Shown piece after piece: positions 24,691-37,699 of a stretch of DNA of 64,000 nucleotides. The translations under genes and the position numbers were made by a program. The stretch comes from Argentina anserina (lineage: Eukaryota > Streptophyta > Magnoliopsida > Rosales > Rosaceae). The notes beneath the pieces were generated by a model. That model saw only the letters and a program-made list of their open reading frames with translations, did not search any database and had not been told where the DNA came from. Every line of letters begins with the position of its first letter. Position 1 is the first letter of the stretch. The stretch lies in contig NC_065877.1 of NCBI RefSeq assembly GCF_933775445.1, forward strand, positions 34,794,694-34,858,693, written 5' to 3'.

Positions 24691-26510
24691 TAGGAGACTA
24701 GGAGGGGCATTGATGCTGTGACTCAGTTAAGTGGGATATGTCTTTTTGAAAGGAATTGAGTTGTCTTTTAACTAAAATTAAGAGTGATCAACATTGTGCA
24801 AAGTAACTCCAACAGTAACATACAACAGAAAGAAAGGAAGCAAATATTCATCATCTTCTCCACGCATATAATATTAGTTAAAAGGGTTTAAACATGCATG
24901 CATGGGCATATTGAATTATGTTCTTCTTATCGTCTCACATCAGAAGAATACCGCCCGTACGTATATCTGGCGGGGCTTAATTATGGTTTTGTTTCCAAAG
25001 ATTGATCTTTTGTTGAAGACGGCAACGGCAGCAGATGCGCGCTATGAGTTGGCATAACAGTATCGACATAGCACCAAGAGGGGAAAAAGAAACTAGTAAT
25101 GCATGTACGTGTATCATATATCATATATGTACAAAGCGCAGATTGCACTGAGTTTCGTAGTTTTCTTGATAGAGGGCAGGGTCAGCTGGATCTTAGCCTC
25201 TTACATTGCTAGCTAGAAGCAAGAACATGCATATATAGGTAATGATGAACACACTATTCTTTTTTCTCATGGTTATATATGCACATACTACTTTGATATT
25301 CAACAGAATGGACATATTCCCGACTCAAACACATCGAATGTATATGTTTACCTGAACGTTTGTTCCCTCCATGCCATTGCCTAACTTGATTATAACAACT
25401 CACATGAAGAATATATATCTAAATTAACCCTTGCTGCTATGAACCATCCAAAAGAAAGAAAGATTCCTCTTGTTCTGCACTTGCCATTTTCAGATATACC
25501 ACACAAACGCACATGGTTTAATAATTGTACGTTTATGTTCTGTAATGTGTTTAAGCTCAGTTTTTAAAGATTAATTCTTGGGATTATTAATAACTTGACC
25601 AACCAAAAGAGAGGTAGTTTTAGCTCAACCAATAAATTAGTGAGGGGCCGGGTTTGATTAGACTAAGCGCGCCTTAATCACCTTTTCCGGTAGTTGATAG
25701 AGATCGAAAACCCTCCAATATAACAACCAACATGATTAGATAGATGTGGGCCGTAAGTCTTAATTAACTACAAAGTAATCTCAGCATTAATATTGCTGAT
25801 AAGTATAGGACGAATAATTCCAGAACTGCTGTTTATATCAGTCGGCAATATTCATGAATTGATATGCTTTATGCCAATTATATACAGTAATCAGGCCCGG
25901 AAGTAAAGAGACTTCCATCAACTTAGAGTACTAGAACTATGTTTTATTAAATGAACTAGACAATCAAATATATATAGAGATTGATTATGCTGCTATGATA
26001 AAGTTTCAGAATCAATTAGTTATATAGCTAGGGTACCTATTGATCCAAGCTAGGGCTCAGAATTTTTAACATGTACATGAAGCTGGCTTGTGCAAGTATA
26101 TATGTGGTTCTTTGTAGACACACTACATGATAATACCACCAGCTACAAAAATGGTTTTGACAGAGAGACTCAGAATTAGGTATGATAATACAGCATAGGT
26201 ACGCTGATTTATGTTTCTGGTAGGACCTCAATGCTCTTGTTTTGTGGTGCTGCACACTTCAAATCAATTTATAAATTAAATCTCATGACCATAATTGAAA
26301 TTTCTCTAAATCTCCATCTAAACATACATCTATATAATAGATGGTCTACTCGATCATTTTCATTTCAAACCAGGAAACCAACACTCAACACTCTCAAAGT
26401 CACACAAAAGCACATCAAGCAGTGAACACCAGTAGTACTACATCATGCATGAATTAACTCCACCTCTTAATTAGACAAGGAAATAAAGTGGTATTACTTA
26501 TTTTGGATGG
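24691..26510. other. Intergenic region, 3' side of MIF2
   Basis: AT-rich with many ATATAT and GCTAGC motifs and no recognisable coding motif. The last few hundred bases include the likely 3' UTR of the minus-strand MIF2 gene. Confidence 0.45.
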
Positions 26511-26771
26511 TCAGGCCTCAGTTGAAGTAGGTGAAGAGCACTCGCAAACAGTCTCGACTTCTCTTCGGTGGAAGTTCCGGTGGCAGCCACAGGCGGCGCA
26601 GGTGAGTGCAGCTGTGCCCTCCTCTCCACTCGCCATGAACTCCCTGCACCCATCAACAGCATACCCTCCAACTCCGGCGGCATGATTCTTCTGGCACTCT
26701 ACGTATCTCACGTGCCTGATGGTATAAGATGAAGGTTCTTCTTTCCTCACGACAACCTGGCGCTTCCTCAT
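26511..26771 (-). CDS. MIF2: MINI ZINC FINGER protein, MIF2-like
   Basis: An 86-residue intronless microprotein. It starts [10 protein letters not shown], the MIF signature. Residues about 23-68 hold the ZF-HD dimerisation zinc finger ([20 protein letters not shown], then [13 protein letters not shown]), with all Cys/His positions present. There is no homeodomain, so it cannot bind DNA like a ZHD. MIFs are known to form dimers with ZHD proteins and block their activity; tomato and Arabidopsis members act in floral meristem termination and hormone response. The 70-residue core matches the finger of the ZHD gene at 4331 but is not a recent copy of it. Length and start fit the family (about 80-100 residues). 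Upstream on its strand lie a TATA box and an overlapping upstream ATG. Confidence 0.96.
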   Translation of the reverse strand: MRKRQVVVRKEEPSSYTIRHVRYVECQKNHAAGVGGYAVDGCREFMASGEEGTAALTCAACGCHRNFHRREVETVCECSSPTSTEA

Positions 26772-26826
26772 GATTCCAATCGGACAATATCAGATCCCAA
26801 GTCCCTGAACAGGGATTGGGTTTCAT
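26772..26826 (-). promoter_or_regulatory. Upstream ATG overlapping the MIF2 start
   Basis: On the minus strand an ATG at 26826 lies 55 bases before the MIF2 start in another frame. Its frame (MKPNPCSGTWDL...) stays open across the MIF2 start. The upstream ATG has a weak context (T at -3), the MIF2 ATG a better one (A at -3). It matters only if transcription starts upstream of 26826, as the TATA position suggests, and if no leader intron removes it. Confidence 0.45.
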
Positions 26827-26940
26827 CAAAGGAAGGTAATAGCTAGATTGAAAGGGGTCGAGAGCAAGTGACAGAAATACAGAGAGGACGTTAATAGGCG
26901 AGTTTGCTATGCTTTATGGATGGTATAAAGCCCTAACCCT

Positions 26941-26956
26941 AGATATATATTTATAG
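26941..26956 (-). promoter_or_regulatory. TATA box of MIF2
   Basis: On the minus strand the sequence reads GCTATAAATATATATC, a strong plant TATA element. It would place transcription start near 26910-26925, giving a leader of about 140-150 bases. Confidence 0.65.
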
Positions 26957-27494
26957 CATATTAGCACGAAACCTTTCTCTTAATTCTTGCTTTAGTCTTA
27001 GTGCTACAGATAGGCACGTTCCTAATTATTATTATCCTTTTTTCTTTTCCTGTTGTTTTTGTTGTGTATAGACAGGAGGTGGGGTACGGTTGATGACACC
27101 AACTTTTTACTAGTGGTAAGAAAACCCTAACATTTTTGGTCGTGAATTGATGGTCCAGCAACTTCACTACAACTCACCTGCGCAAAAAAATAGAGATACA
27201 AATCGATCTGTGTCGTAACTAATTAAGATGGCTGAGGAACCTAAACGCTGAATATGACGGATCGATAAATATGGAATGACCAGCTAATTAAGGAGAAAAC
27301 TAATTATGTAACTTAGATATGGTGTTTGATCTGTCATCTGTGTGTACCTAGCTAGCTGATAAAAATGTGCTGTGAGTTCTAGTTGTATTAGTAGTACATG
27401 GCCCTTAAACGTTATCGCAAATCTAAAAGGGAGGAGTGGTTTTTGTGTGGGGTGCAATGAAAGATGGCAACCGCAAATTGTCGACCTTCATCGA
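26957..27494. other. MIF2 upstream region
   Basis: Presumptive promoter of MIF2, AT-rich, no other gene seen. It ends at a hAT MITE. Confidence 0.45.
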
Positions 27495-27692
27495 CAGGGC
27501 CGGCCCTGAGGGGGGGGGGGGGGGGCAGCCAGTGTTACCGCACTGGGCCAAGGCCAAATTTTTTTTTTTTCTGTTTGTTTGTTTTTTTTTTCAGTATAAG
27601 GGCCAATTTTTTTTCTGTTTGTTTTTTTGTGTGGGGAAGGACCCATTTTTTTTTCTTTAGACTGTGCCTCAAATTTTTCAGGGCCGGCCCTG
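27495..27692. mobile_element. hAT MITE with palindromic ends, 198 bp
   Basis: Both ends carry the self-complementary 14-mer CAGGGCCGGCCCTG. The exact 8-bp target duplication TTCATCGA (27487-27494, 27693-27700) fits hAT. The interior has a long G run, several T runs and no coding capacity. It lies about 540 bp upstream of the MIF2 TATA box. Confidence 0.92.
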
Positions 27693-28305
27693 TTCATCGA
27701 TCACCTAAAAACTCAAAAATGAAAGCTAAGCTTGGCCAAACCCTGTACGGAAATTCCACTATTTACCATCTTTGTTTGCTTGCTTAGATTGGCCGAAGAC
27801 ACTTATATCGTAAATGGGGGTTGCTCGTGATAACTTGCAACATATAACAGTGTCCCCTTGAATACCCGTGAGGGCAGTATTTATGCTTTCCACTTAAATG
27901 TCATGTGTACGGGACTACGGGTTCATCCAATCAACCCAAATTGTAGTAGTAGCTAGTAGTAGTGATTACGACTTGAATGCGATAATACTTGATCATACCT
28001 AATGGTGGTGGCACAATTTAATCAGAGGTCAAATTAAAGATTGATATTAAGAATTTTCTCGCGTTAAATGTTACATGGTAATTAACGAAAACTTAATGCT
28101 CTGGATCACTATCAGAAAATAATTAGTAACGATTGTTAATATGGCTATTGGATAATACGGGAGTGAAACAAAATTTGCAAGGATCGAATCACACACAGAC
28201 ACACATCAGAAGTGCACGAGTCTAGTCAATAGCCAAAAAACATATATATGAGATCAGTCATATTTCAATCGATATAACTCTGGTCGATCACCACTTCATC
28301 TGCTT

Positions 28306-28312
<7 letters not shown>

Positions 28313-28379
<67 letters not shown>
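28313..28379. repeat. (AT)n(GT)n compound microsatellite
   Basis: About 21 AT units run straight into about 12 GT units. Confidence 0.97.
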
Positions 28380-28381
<2 letters not shown>

Positions 28382-29981
28382 TGACTTCCAACCACAAATT
28401 TTTTAATTTATTTTTGCGCCAACTTTGAACCTGACAAAATGAATATTCATGTGCTTCTAGCTAAGAGCTATAATTTGCACATGAACAAGTATGAAAGACG
28501 GATATTGGTTCGAAAATTAGAATGAGAAATGACAAGCATGTCAACAAGTGATAAGCACATGCACGTAATTAGGTAACATTTTGTGGCATATAACACTGAT
28601 CAATCTCAATGGAAGAGTATGCATTAACTTTTTGCCATTTTTATTCATTCGGTCGTGCTTAATTTCTGATCCACAATTGCACGCATGCACCTGATAATGT
28701 GATTTTCTACCAAAACCATTCATGTTATCATGTAGAGATATTGGTGTCCACAATGATCGTGATCAGGATATTAAGACGTACACCAAGGATCGGAGCAGAT
28801 TGTCGCTGAATATTTGGAGTGTAACTCTCGAATTGAATAATTATGGTTATTTGAAGGTGCAAGTAATTTGATGGACTAATCTATTTTTAACCTAATATAA
28901 ATGTTGCATGCATGCTATAATTGACAATATAATGTACATACAAGTTGGTGACTCATTACCAAAGGAACTAATTAATTAAGTAATTACCTTTAGAGAAAGC
29001 TAGCTGCACCGCTCTAACTGCATGTGTGTACGTTGGTTGGTAGTCCAGTTGATATTGAAATTTGGCCAATTGGTACTTCAAGAAGTGAAATTTGAGTGCA
29101 ACTAAATGCACGTATACGTGTAAGCGCTTAATTAATTTCGATCAGATGATCGATTGTACGTTTTAGTGGAATGGAAGCCCAAATTTAAAGATAGATTAAG
29201 CCATTAAGGAATGATGAGGTCTTTTAATTAGTATGATTATGTTATGAGAAGATGGCCGAAAGAATGAAAGGAGCAATTTGCCTCTCAACAACCGAACCCA
29301 ATTTTGTGATGGCCATTCTCGATCAGAGGCAGAGTGATCGATTGGTGCTGTGCCTTTAGAGTATTGGGATTAAAGCAGCTTTGCTGAGCTTAACCACGTA
29401 CTTACCGTTCTATAATTTAAACTTGTAATGCTATTCAATGATGTGCGTATAGTTTAAGTAATGCTCACTAGTCAAGTTGATCGATCAATAATACAAAGTG
29501 AAATGGAAATGTTACACTCATCTCGAAGTTATTACAAACTAAAATGGGAAGTTTGATAACAACGTTATAATCAAGTTGATCAATTGAAAATGGAAACTTG
29601 GGTTTGATTGATGCCACTCGACCTAGATGATCTAGATCCTTTCAAGTTAAGTTAATTGACTTAGTTCACAGGTGCTATCGTAGAAAGTCCGACTTGTCAA
29701 TTGCCAAAGAAAACTTACTGTCTGTGGAATGAGCAAAAGATGATGCCTCGTGATCATTTGTTTGGACCACAAATTAGTATAAACGTCTCTATTGAGTCGG
29801 AAATTGTGGGATTGTCTTTGGAAAAAACTAGTGGCGGATCAAAAGTCGTCTCTAATACTATTAGAGACAGAGCGTAGCTCCTCTAAATCTTTTTGGCGCT
29901 ACCTCAAAATTTTGAGCCTCAATTTTAAAGATCAGCATGTTTTAGAACGAAAAATTGGATTAGTTTTTGAGAAAAATTAAA

Positions 29982-29985
<4 letters not shown>

Positions 29986-30047
<62 letters not shown>
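29986..30047. repeat. (TC)n microsatellite
   Basis: About 31 uninterrupted CT dinucleotides. Confidence 0.97.
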
Positions 30048-30049
<2 letters not shown>

Positions 30050-32807
30050 GAGAATCCCTCAAGGACCCAACTCAGATCTGACCAAAACTGCCATCCTGTT
30101 TTATCTCTACTCATTAGATTGATGGAAAGAGCAACCATCACGTCTACATCAAATTCCTAAACTTGGAATGGGGAAACCACAACGCTTTTCAATCCTACAC
30201 ATGCCAATAATCTCAAGTGTTTGGTTTCAATTCGAGGCAAAGGACGATCAGATGAAGGCTTCAAGGACCTAATCATATTCGCCCATTCACCATCAAGGAC
30301 GACAAGGTTTGTATTCTAACCCTAGGCTTTAGCTTGTTGTGGAATATTACAATCTCACCACACAGTGGTTTCATAGGAATCTAAATAAACTTTGGGCTAT
30401 GCCTATTAGGTGTTTGCATAAATGCCTGAGTAAAAACAGTTGAAATTTGCCGAATAAAAGTCATAGACTTGCTCCTATTTAGAGATATGGTTACTCATTG
30501 TAATTTTTAATTCTCTTTTGATGCATGAATGTATTTAGGTTGGAGTTGGACTCATGTTGTTGCAAAATTTGGGGTGCATGCTAATGTAGTAGCACATTAT
30601 GCAACAACAAATAGAGAAAGATGGCTTTTGCATCCTTCTACTACAAGTGGATTATATATGGGGTGTTGTTACTATTGTGTTCTTCATATTCTGCAACTTT
30701 TTTATATAAATTCTGGTCGCATCCATTGTGTACTAATATGAGTGACTGCATAGTTCTCTATTAACATATGATTTTAGTTCAAGTTTTTTGTTTTTGTAGT
30801 TACTGATTGATTTCTTTGCCTTGCTTTAATTTTGGAATATAGGGTTGTCACTCTTCAAGCCAAAGTCTCCACTTTCTTATGTCAATTCAATGGAGATGTT
30901 TGATTGCAAAATATAATGAAGGCTATGAAAGGTTGTGCTTCTGTTCCGAAATCTATACTTCACTCGGTAAGAAATTCTAATAGTCGATGCTATTTTGAAT
31001 TAGTATCAGTTCATGTTTCTCTATTTTTTCTATTTGGTAGTATTATGAACTTGTTTTTATCAAATCACATGTTTGAACTCATTAGCTCAATATTTGCAGA
31101 TACAGGTTTAAACCAAAAGCACTCTGATTTTGTATTATAATCTAGTAATTCTCTAGTAATGCACAAAATATATGATAACTATTTTCCTTGGGGTTTCTCA
31201 AGTAGCATTGCACATATATCATTGTCTCTGATTGAGGTGGGGTAATTATATAAGTTTCACAACTGCAAATAGATAATGAGTTGTGTTTGATGAACATCTT
31301 ATCTAGAAACTAATATTTGGAAATTTTCTCACAGATTCTTGGTCTAGAATCGAGTGCGTTCTTAACATACATAGTTGGAAAATAATTACTTCTAATGGTA
31401 GAAGGGGGAAGATTATCCTAACTATATGGTATTGAATATAGATAAGTTCACTGTGATTAGATCAAATGTTTGTAGGTTTCTACCGGCGGATTGTGCTTGA
31501 GTGTGTTTTTGGTTAGTTTGCCATTCTTATCTCCGGTTTTATTTCACACTAACCTTGGCACTCTTATGTTTTCCTTGTTGTTTTCTTTATAGATAATTGA
31601 GCTTACTCTGAGCTTAGCAATACATCTAGTTGTAGAAGGCGCTCATGCTTTTCTACCTTGAACCAATTTTGAAGTGGTAACATTTCACAACTTCAAGCAT
31701 ATCAACTTGTCTGAAGCTTACCAATTGCATCTATAATAGAATGCATTCTTTCTCAGGGTCAAAGTCATACACAACATGTGGAGCATGATTACCCTGGTTA
31801 TTATGTCAGGGGTGAGCTTTATGTACTATAAGTCTATAATTAATGTCTTCTGGAAATTTCTAACAGAGTTGGAATTGTATTAGATTTTCTCAAAAACAAT
31901 GAAGGTTCGGCTGGTATTCATGGTAATTGGTCATGTGGTTGAATAGTATCATACATGTTCAATTTCATGATGGAATGGACTGATAAGGTATGTCAATTTC
32001 GTCTTTACCATTCTCTTTTTCTTTCACATAAGACTGTTAATATCCATTGTCAACAGCATGCCCATTCAGTAACATTGTTATGGTTGTTAACCATTTCCAG
32101 CTTAACGATTATGTTGGTAGAAGACCTACAGTGCTAGAGACCAAGGGGCGAACTTAGATTATGACTTTTTTGGTATTGTTTCATACAGTTCCACGCTATA
32201 TAATCTAACAAACTAATTATAACTTAAGTGTTTTTCTTTTAGGTTGAGAGGCCAGAGAAATTGAAAATAACGACCGCAGAAGGTAAAAATATTTTGAACA
32301 TTTCGAATGCATGGACTACGTGATTGCTTATAAGGGATATGTAGGTGTTATGGAAGCTTAGTTTAAAACTTTTCTATTTGTATCCAAACTTAGTGTGTAT
32401 ACTTGATCAATTTGAAGTATCAATGTATATGTACATTGTATATTTAAATGTTAAGGCCAATTCTTATTGAGTTGTTGCTGCTATACATTCTTTAATTTAT
32501 TGAAATGTGTTATTGTTCTAAATTTGACCCAACAGAAGAAAAATAAAATAAAATTATGGGCTCATTCAAATGGGTTCATTGGATTGTAATTGGCTGTGTT
32601 CATAACGTTTCAAATAGTCTTTTTTTTTTAAAACCAAAAGCCCAAGCTACAAACCAAAAAATCCCTCACGTCTCTCAAACAGTCAAACCTCACACTTGGT
32701 GAACATTTTATTTATTTTTGAGGTAATTTTTGCTATTTTGGAACATTAAAATGCTTTTAAGTCTATTATATATTCATTTGTTATTACAAATAATAAAAAA
32801 AATATAA

Positions 32808-32891
32808 AAACCGCCTAGGTGTCTGATTAATCGTCTGGGCACTTTGCGCTGACTGTCCACCTAGGGAGCGCCCGAAGTTTGTTAGAACCTT
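32808..32891. mobile_element. Right-end remnant of the GCCTAGGCG hAT family
   Basis: ACCGCCTAGGTG followed by CACCTAGGG and ending TTAGAACCTTG matches the right side of the intact element at 21254-21844. The left end was not found, so it is truncated or heavily diverged. Confidence 0.6.
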
Positions 32892-33554
32892 GTTTGTCAC
32901 TAATATAGCTTTAGAGACATTTTGTGGTTATCTCTAGAACCCATAATTGGTGTAGTGTGTTCTTCATTTGATGTGATTAAACGATAAGTTCTATATGTGC
33001 GGACTTTGATTAATTTGAAATTACTAGCTAGTTATTAGGGGCTTAAAAAAATAGAAAATAGAAGACCTATCTAGTGACGAGGTTATCGAACTCCTTTTCT
33101 TTTTCTTTGTATTATCATGATGAAAAGTTTGATTGATATTTTTTATCGATCGGAATCTTCTTTCACTATAGAAAGGTTTACTAGCCAGAGATTCTCCACG
33201 ACCATGCATGTATATATCTAGATGTATGTGATCATGACTGTATATATACTTAGAGTGCACTGTGCATATGGCAAGCAGTGCATAGAAGTCACTCAAACAG
33301 AGAGAATCGAAATGCACAGTATATATACTTAGGGTTTATATTATTACGAAAGAGTTCATGTTTTTAGCATTAGTATCTCTTGCTACTCAATTAGACTTAG
33401 AGATACACAAATTATTCGACCTTCAACTACAGCCCACAACTGTTACAGATTACCAATCCAGTCTTGCCTCGAATTCTAGCACAGGCTGATCCACTATCAT
33501 TCTTGTAACCAAACCCAATTTTGATTCGTGGTCCCTCTTTGATCATTTATTTTT

Positions 33555-36500
33555 GGGTGTCGTTATTGACACACCTCAAATATCTAATAACACACCCCTA
33601 TCAATTTTTTATTTATTTATTTTAATCTCATTTACAAATCACCTAAACTACCATTTGCATTTGTTTTCTTTTCCTTCCCTTTCCATTCTCCTGTCATCCT
33701 CAAATCCCAAACTACCTCTTTAAGTTTTATTCGCACACCATCATTAATTCATACATATGTATACATCAATAATATAGGTTGATGAAAATTAATGTAATTG
33801 TATTCTTCGATTCTTTATGTCCCTTCGAATCAGAAACATGGTAAAACTTTCTTTTTCTTTCTGAAGCCACAACGTACGCTTCCATTTCCCTATTTTGTTT
33901 CATCTTCTTCGGTCAACATACAAAGCCAATGGTAGCTGCTGCAATTGCTGGTTTATATATGGTCACGACGATGTCTAATCGAAAACGGAACCGTCTTCGA
34001 AAATTTAAATTGGAATAACGTTACGTTTCCGCGAAGCGAGAGTCGACTTTTACTCCGTCGCTCATTTCCAAAAACGTCTTTCACGAAGGTTGTAGAGCTC
34101 GTCGATACAATTTCGTAGACACATCACGAGTTCTAATCGGACGTCGTATGTGAAAGTTATTAGTGACGGAATTAGTTTCCGATTTTGGAAAAGCTATAAA
34201 AGGGAATTTTTGGAAACTAGGGTTTCCAAAAATAGAAACCCTCTCTCACCCCGCAGCCATCTCTCTCTCTCTCTCTCTCTCCCCCCGACCCTTTCTCCCT
34301 CTCAAATCGCCTCCGGCAATCTCCAAGACTCCGGCCTCCGTGGCTTTCACCGCCTGCCTCAAAGGCATCACGCGGTCCTCAGCAGCAGCCCTTGACCTCA
34401 ACACGCATCCCTTCGCCGTCGTGAAGCTCGCGCGACAACCCAAGGTTCCTGCGATTCCGCCGCCGTCGAAGCTTCGTCGCCGGCGAGACCAGAGCACGGG
34501 GACTAGCTCACCATCGCCGATCCTCATCGCTGAAGGCTTCTGCAACCAAATTGGAGTCGAATAGCACCGCCGGCCTCACCTCTCATGAATTCGACCACCG
34601 TCGGTATTCTAGCTTTCCTGGTGACTTTCCGGCAATCCTAGGTCCAATCTAGGTATGGAAATGCTTTAATTCGACTGTTGCACATGTTGCGTGTGGATTT
34701 TTTTGTTGATTTTGTGAAGTTTTGGAGGAGGAGGAGGGAGTGTTTGTGCCGCCGTCTGTGGCGGTGATTGAGGGAGTGTGAGGGGGGCAGGAGACGGCCT
34801 TAGGCCGTGGAAGGGTGGATGAGGTGAAAAGGGAGAGTTTTGGGCGATGGTGGGCGAGCTACGCGTTGGTTTTGAATTGGCGTGTGAGCCTCACGCGCTG
34901 TCGGAAGTGGCGCGTGAACCCCACGCGCCGCCATGTGCGGCGTCGCGTGAACAGTAATTCCCGAACAGTTATTTTGTAAAAAGTGATTTATGTACAGTAA
35001 ATATAAAAAGTAATTCTGTACAGTTAAAATGTAAAAGTAAGTTACAAACAATAATTGTAAAAGTAATTTACATACATTAATTGTAAAAGTAATTTTCTGA
35101 ATGGTAAATCAGTGATTAGTATTTACTATAACAGTACATTTGTGTACAAGAATACGTAAACAATATGTACATGTACATTAATACGTGAACAATATTTACG
35201 TGAACAATAATTATGTAAAAACCATAAATTACTTAACAGTAAAACAGTAGTACTGATTCGGCATTTGAGGTTTTACGTAACGTTTCTAATTATTTTTTTA
35301 TACAACTAGGTGATCGACAAAAGAAGTGAAGAATTTGCTTTCGGTATTGTGAAAATTACGCTCAGGAAAATAAGGTGAGTAAATCTCATATGGCGAGTCT
35401 ACCCTTGGTGGTGATTCATAGTTACGCTTTATTTTAAAAGATCGAACTATGATATGTATATGATATAGTGGGTTGTGTATGTATATAAATGGTAAAATCG
35501 ATACATATATATGAGTTGCTATATTATATACTGTCATATTTTATATTTCCAAATGAGTTTATTTATATCACTGATATTTATCTCATTTAAGCATGAGTCG
35601 CTTCGTTTTTGTATAATAACATGTGAGGATTGTATTGTACGTGGTTTTAACTTTGAGTCATGTTAAAACGTTTTTCTGTCTTCGGACGTGTTGGCAGTAT
35701 CAGAACCAAACCTTGGCCGGGTGACAGTTACGATTCAGTTATAGCTCTAGTCTGTCTGCCGATGTACTACATGAGGGGTGACAGATGGGTAACCTGGGTC
35801 TCATGAGTATCCATATTTTTGTAATATTGGGTAACATATGGGTTGCCCAGTATCAGACGGCGTACTGCATGAGAGGTAACAGATGAGTATCTGGGTCTCA
35901 TGAGTACCCGTATTATAAATGTAATTTGGGTAAGCAGATGGGTTACCCGATGTCTTATATTTTCATATATTATTGGACAACCAGATGGGCCGTCCTATGA
36001 CTCATGAGTACATTTATAATTAAATGTTTTCAGAATTTTTCTCTTGTATTACTATGCGTGTTCTATTGTTGCTTTACTCATACGAGCTGCAAAGCTTACC
36101 GAGTTTTTGTTTATGATCCCGGTGCACCTATTCGATGGTGTAAGGGATAGTTCTGCATGTGTAGATTAGCATAATTGGAGGATTACTCTGAAGATTTCAA
36201 AGTTTCTTTATTTTATTTTGTGGTGAGGATTGAAAGAATTTTACATCTCCATTTGATAAAATACTTGAATTATAAATTGGTTTTGTAATAATCAATTCGA
36301 CTGAGATGTACTATGAACTCGGTAACAATACGCTGAGACTATAAGAAGATTTTAATTTATTTGAGATTGTTTTAGAGTTTTTCATGGCTTCGATTTTGAG
36401 TTTAACACGTGAAATTTCGGGGTCGTGACATTCCAAGCCTTATCTAATCAAATTGCAACACCAACCATCACTTTCTATTAGTTTCTAAGGTGTGAATCAC

Positions 36501-36776
36501 CATAATTAATGAACAAAAAAATGTTTTGAACTATTGATTGTGCAAAGTTTCCAGTTTTGATAATTCAAAGTTGTACCCTTGGAACTGTAGTGTTTTATAT
36601 AAGCTAGGTTCTTAATTAGTCTATTATGTTGGTCTTTTGTAATAATAATAAGAAGAAGAAATTTAAAAAAAGTAAAAGGGTAATTTTGTTTGTTTGTAAA
36701 TGAGATCAAAATAAAGTAATAAAAGATTAATAAGGGTGTGATATTAATAATTTGAGGCGTGTTAATAACATCACTC
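33555..36776. mobile_element. Inverted-repeat element split by LTR copy B
   Basis: The left end (33555 to about 33670) and the reverse complement of the right end (about 36640 to 36776) align. Both read approximately GTTATTNACACNCCTCAAAT, then ACACCC, and TTTTNATCTCATTTACAAA. They enclose LTR copy B. The host element without the LTR would be about 750 bp and has no recognised coding capacity. Boundaries are approximate and no target duplication was established. Confidence 0.7.
33961..36430 (+). mobile_element. Long LTR, copy B, 5'-truncated
   Basis: Homologous to copy A from the 'ACGACG...AACGTTACGTTTCCG' region onward and ending GGTCGTGACA. About the first 95 bases of the family are missing, including the TGTAATAACCC terminus. 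It has a TATA box (TATAAAAG, about 34196), a CT-rich leader with (CT)n at 34259-34284, GGCGCGTG-type palindromes near 34880-34950 and the conserved ACTCATACGAGCTGCAAAGC segment near 36077. It has the fewest CGTACA-type repeats and looks the most diverged copy. Confidence 0.85.
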
Positions 36777-37699
36777 TTTTTTTTTTCCTGACAGACATAC
36801 TTTTCTGCCCATTTTGGAGATCTGACAGTGTGCAATTTAATTTCTGCCAGAATTAATTACTTTATTTTTTCCTTAATTAACGTGATGACTGATGAGGAGC
36901 AATTTCTTAGAGCATGTGAATGTCACATTAGAATTTATGACACAGTCATGTGGTAGCATTTAAAGTGACAGCAAAGTATTTCCCTGTTGTGATATCGATC
37001 TGCCGTAGCTAACTCATCGATCTGCAGCATCTTAATTCCTAATGCTAGTCGGTCTTAATTTCCAATCACTCTTCTAGAAATGTTAGTTAATTTCTTCCCG
37101 CATGTTTTTGCAAGAAGGCAAATTACGGTGCTGCATGTTAATCTTGTCCGGAAACTAAGGCTCCCATGCATGAACTTCTCTCGCATATTAGTACTGCTGA
37201 TTTGACATGTCATCTCAGACAATAAATATAGCAGCAACTTAAGCTCACTCAGGAGTCAGGAGACTTTTGCTGCGATCATTAATAATAAGATGAGTTTTTT
37301 GGTTGAGATCCATACATCTACCAGAGTTTTTCCCTATACAAGTCTCACTGTTACTCCTTATACACGCGTACTGCAGTCTCGGAAAAATGATTAGAAAATG
37401 AGTACAGTAGAACCAAATTTTGGAAGTTTTTTTTTTTTTGATTCAAAGATAACTTCACTGATGATGAAGGATTATAAAAGAGTATGATCTCAAACACAAA
37501 ACCCAGTAGGAGAATAGGGAGAGAGACCAAACGAGATTTCGGACAAGAAATCTGAACCAAGACTTAACACTAGAAAACGTAACATAAAAGGATAGTCCAG
37601 CGAGAGTGAAGCATATAACCTATATATACTTGGAGAAATAGTACAAGAATCCTCATAGAAAGCATGCATCCTGGATATATAATTACAGGTTTCTCATCA
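36777..37699. other. Intergenic, no gene seen
   Basis: AT-rich gap between two repeat copies. No recognisable coding motif. Confidence 0.4.

Larger units (their letters stand above)
27701..33554. other. Long intergenic region
   Basis: No gene recognised in 5.9 kb. Several stretches at 30.5-32.3 kb have exon-like composition with flanking GT/AG signals (for example 30900-30965), but no family motif or sustained frame. They could be a decayed gene or a non-coding transcript. Two large microsatellites and a hAT remnant are listed separately. Confidence 0.45.

Noticed and set aside
30529..32137. A possible multi-exon gene at 30.5-32.1 kb
   Set aside because: Individual frames are short, do not join into a consistent model and show no recognisable motif. 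I left it as intergenic, possibly decayed.
21879..36430. LTR copies A and B as the two ends of one retrotransposon
   Set aside because: Copy A has its own exact target duplication on both sides, copy B is nested in another element, and MIF2 lies between them.
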